Source of the DNA: Streptomyces violaceus
Lineage (GTDB): Bacteria; Actinomycetota; Actinomycetes; Streptomycetales; Streptomycetaceae
Reading direction: 5' to 3'
Length of the DNA: 7,644 bases
NCBI GenBank assembly: GCA_000715635.1
Contig: KL569155.1
Location: forward strand, 35,808 to 43,451
Part shown: positions 6,088-7,644 of the stretch, piece by piece
Layout: each line of letters opens with the position of its first letter
Numbering within the stretch: position 1 is the first letter of the stretch
Notes under the pieces: model-generated
Told to the model about the DNA's origin: nothing
Databases searched by the model: none
Seen by the model: only the letters and a program-made list of their open reading frames with translations
Program-made: the position numbers and the translations under genes

Positions 6088-7587
6088 GTGAGCAGCACCC
6101 TCTTCCGGACGAAGAAGGTCGAGCAGTCCATCCTCGACACCGAGGAGCCAGAACACGCGCTCAAGAAATCCTTGTCCGCGCTGGATCTGACCGTCTTCGG
6201 CGTCGGCGTGATCATCGGCACCGGCATCTTCGTCCTCACCGGCACCGTCGCCAAGGACAACGCCGGGCCCGCGACGGCTCTGGCGTTCATCGCGGCCGGC
6301 GTCGCCTGCGCGCTGGCCGCGCTCTGCTACGCCGAGTTCGCGTCCACGGTCCCGGTCGCCGGGTCCGCCTACACGTTCTCGTACGCCTCCCTCGGCGAAC
6401 TGCCCGCCTGGATCATCGGCTGGGACCTGGTCCTGGAATTCGCGCTCGGTACGGCGGTGGTGGCCGTCGGCTGGTCGGGCTACATCCAGTCGCTCATGGA
6501 CAACGCGGGCTGGACGATGCCCGCGGCCCTGGGCAGCCGGGAGGGCGCCGACGCCTTCGGCTTCGACATCCTCGCCGCCGCGCTCGTCCTCGTCCTCACC
6601 GGCATCCTCGTGGTCGGCATGAAGCTGTCCGCGCGCATCACGTCGATCGTCGTCGCCATCAAGGTGACGGTCGTCCTCGTCGTGATCATCGCGGGCGCGT
6701 TCCTCATCAAGGGCGACAACTACGACCCGTTCATCCCGAAGGAGAAGCCCGTAGAGGCCGGGGCCAGTCTCGATTCCCCACTGATCCAGCTCATGTTCGG
6801 CTGGGCGCCCTCCAACTTCGGCGTGATGGGCATCTTCACCGCCGCCTCGGTCGTGTTCTTCGCCTTCATCGGCTTCGACGTCGTGGCCACGGCCGCGGAG
6901 GAGACCAAGAACCCGCAGCGCGACATGCCGCGCGGCATCCTCGGCTCCCTCGTGATCTGCACGACGCTGTACGTCCTCGTGTCGATCGTCGTCACCGGTA
7001 TGCAGCACTACAGCGAACTGTCGGTCGACGCGCCGCTCGCCGACGCCTTCAAGGCGACCGGGCATCCGTGGTTCGCGGGCTTCATCAGCTTCGGGGCCGC
7101 GGTCGGCCTGACCACGGTGTGCATGATCCTGCTCCTCGGCCAGACCCGGGTGTTCTTCGCGATGAGCCGTGACGGGCTGCTGCCGCGGTTCTTCTCGCGC
7201 GTCCACCCGCGGTTCAAGACCCCGCACCGGCCGACGATCCTGCTCGGCGTGATCATCGCGGTGCTGGCGGGCTTCACGCCGCTGACCGAACTCGCCGCGC
7301 TGGTGAACATCGGCACGCTGTTCGCCTTCGTGGTCGTCGCCATCGGTGTGATCATCCTCCGCAAGACGCGTCCCGACCTGCCGCGGGCCTTCCGGACCCC
7401 GTGGGTGCCGGTCATCCCCATCCTGTCGGTGTGCGCCTCGCTGTGGCTGATGATCAACCTGCCTGCCGAGACGTGGGTGCGGTTCGGGATCTGGATGGCC
7501 GCCGGGTTCATCGTGTACTTCCTCTACGGCCGCACGCACAGCCGCCTCGGGAAGGGAGAGGAAGCGAAGGCCGAGAACACGCCGTAG
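6088..7587 (+). CDS. Amino-acid permease, APC superfamily, cationic amino acid transporter type
   Basis: This 499-residue integral membrane transporter probably imports amino acids with protons or by exchange. The first helix carries the family signature GVGVIIGTGIFVLTG (38-52), the unwound Gly-Thr-Gly substrate site, preceded by the typical HALKKSLSALDLT (23-35). Helix 6 and the following loop read FFAFIGFDVVATAAEE and TKNPQRDMPRGI (257-284), the mark of the CAT/YfnA-like subgroup (2.A.3.3). About twelve hydrophobic segments can be drawn: 33-53, 62-82, 105-131, 160-180, 184-207, 245-264, 285-304, 328-350, 382-397, 402-424, 440-457, 466-481. The tail is hydrophilic. Start: GTG 6088 has GGGAGG (6076-6081) 6 nt upstream. 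The frame is open back to 5986, but a start there would sit inside the dxs terminator hairpin and add 34 unlikely residues. The substrate cannot be read from sequence; arginine, lysine or a broader range are possible. Strong terminators isolate it from dxs. Confidence 0.92.
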   Translation: MSSTLFRTKKVEQSILDTEEPEHALKKSLSALDLTVFGVGVIIGTGIFVLTGTVAKDNAGPATALAFIAAGVACALAALCYAEFASTVPVAGSAYTFSYASLGELPAWIIGWDLVLEFALGTAVVAVGWSGYIQSLMDNAGWTMPAALGSREGADAFGFDILAAALVLVLTGILVVGMKLSARITSIVVAIKVTVVLVVIIAGAFLIKGDNYDPFIPKEKPVEAGASLDSPLIQLMFGWAPSNFGVMGIFTAASVVFFAFIGFDVVATAAEETKNPQRDMPRGILGSLVICTTLYVLVSIVVTGMQHYSELSVDAPLADAFKATGHPWFAGFISFGAAVGLTTVCMILLLGQTRVFFAMSRDGLLPRFFSRVHPRFKTPHRPTILLGVIIAVLAGFTPLTELAALVNIGTLFAFVVVAIGVIILRKTRPDLPRAFRTPWVPVIPILSVCASLWLMINLPAETWVRFGIWMAAGFIVYFLYGRTHSRLGKGEEAKAENTP

Positions 7588-7610
7588 CCGCCGCCGGATG
7601 CCTGCGGCGG
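7588..7610 (+). terminator. Hairpin immediately after the permease stop codon
   Basis: CCGCCGC (7588-7594) and GCGGCGG (7604-7610) are perfect 7-bp arms; inside them GG/CC can add two pairs after one mismatch, leaving a tight ATG loop. It starts at the base after the TAG stop. There is no T-run, and the last bases of the window are GC-rich with no visible gene, so a terminator role is likely but not certain. Confidence 0.5.
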
Positions 7611-7644
7611 GGTGCGCGTCGCGCCTGCGCGGTGGTGGTGGGTC

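Noticed and set aside
5971..7539. Long minus-strand open frame opposite the permease (522 codons)
   Set aside because: It is very rich in Arg, Asp, Glu and His, has no hydrophobic core or motif, and begins opposite a clear membrane transporter.
1..7644. CRISPR array, insertion sequence, tRNA/rRNA, prophage or biosynthetic cluster
   Set aside because: No repeat-spacer pattern, transposase, terminal repeats with target duplication, structural RNA or phage gene was seen; gene content and composition look like ordinary core chromosome.

Overview
The window is high-GC actinobacterial chromosome, almost certainly from a Streptomyces species. All genes use G/C at third codon positions, most start with GTG, Shine-Dalgarno sites are purine-rich, and no TTA codon was seen in the genes called. 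All six genes lie on the + strand. Gene order and protein type match, from memory, the S. coelicolor segment SCO6008-SCO6014 (rok7B7, xylF, xylG, xylH, then dxs and an amino-acid permease). That comparison is recalled knowledge, not a search result.

Layout: (1) 1-333 is the C-terminal end of a ROK-family regulator cut by the left edge, probably Rok7B7. (2) 334-454 is a regulatory gap with two inverted repeats, two TTGAC boxes and a close match to the remembered Rok7B7 binding consensus. (3) 455-3784 is a three-gene CUT2-type sugar ABC importer: lipoprotein binding protein (xylF), a strong hairpin in the xylF-xylG gap, a single-domain ATPase (xylG) and a permease (xylH) whose GTG start overlaps the xylG stop. 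A 12-bp-stem terminator (3799-3830) closes the operon. (4) A 188-bp gap holds an inverted repeat and a possible promoter. (5) 3973-5922 is dxs, encoding 1-deoxy-D-xylulose-5-phosphate synthase, the entry enzyme of the MEP isoprenoid pathway, with a small in-frame tandem repeat at its 3' end. (6) A 17-bp-stem terminator (5962-6001) follows. (7) 6088-7587 encodes a cationic-amino-acid-type APC permease, with a hairpin directly after its stop codon.

How the genes work together: the ROK protein probably represses the downstream importer. XylF captures a pentose, likely D-xylose, outside the membrane, XylH forms the channel and XylG, as a dimer, powers uptake. dxs and the permease are separated from the importer and from each other by strong terminators and are best read as independent housekeeping units, despite the superficial xylose/xylulose link in the names. 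I see no undescribed multi-gene system here. The interesting material is in the intergenic regulatory structure, two gene-start corrections and the dxs tail repeat.
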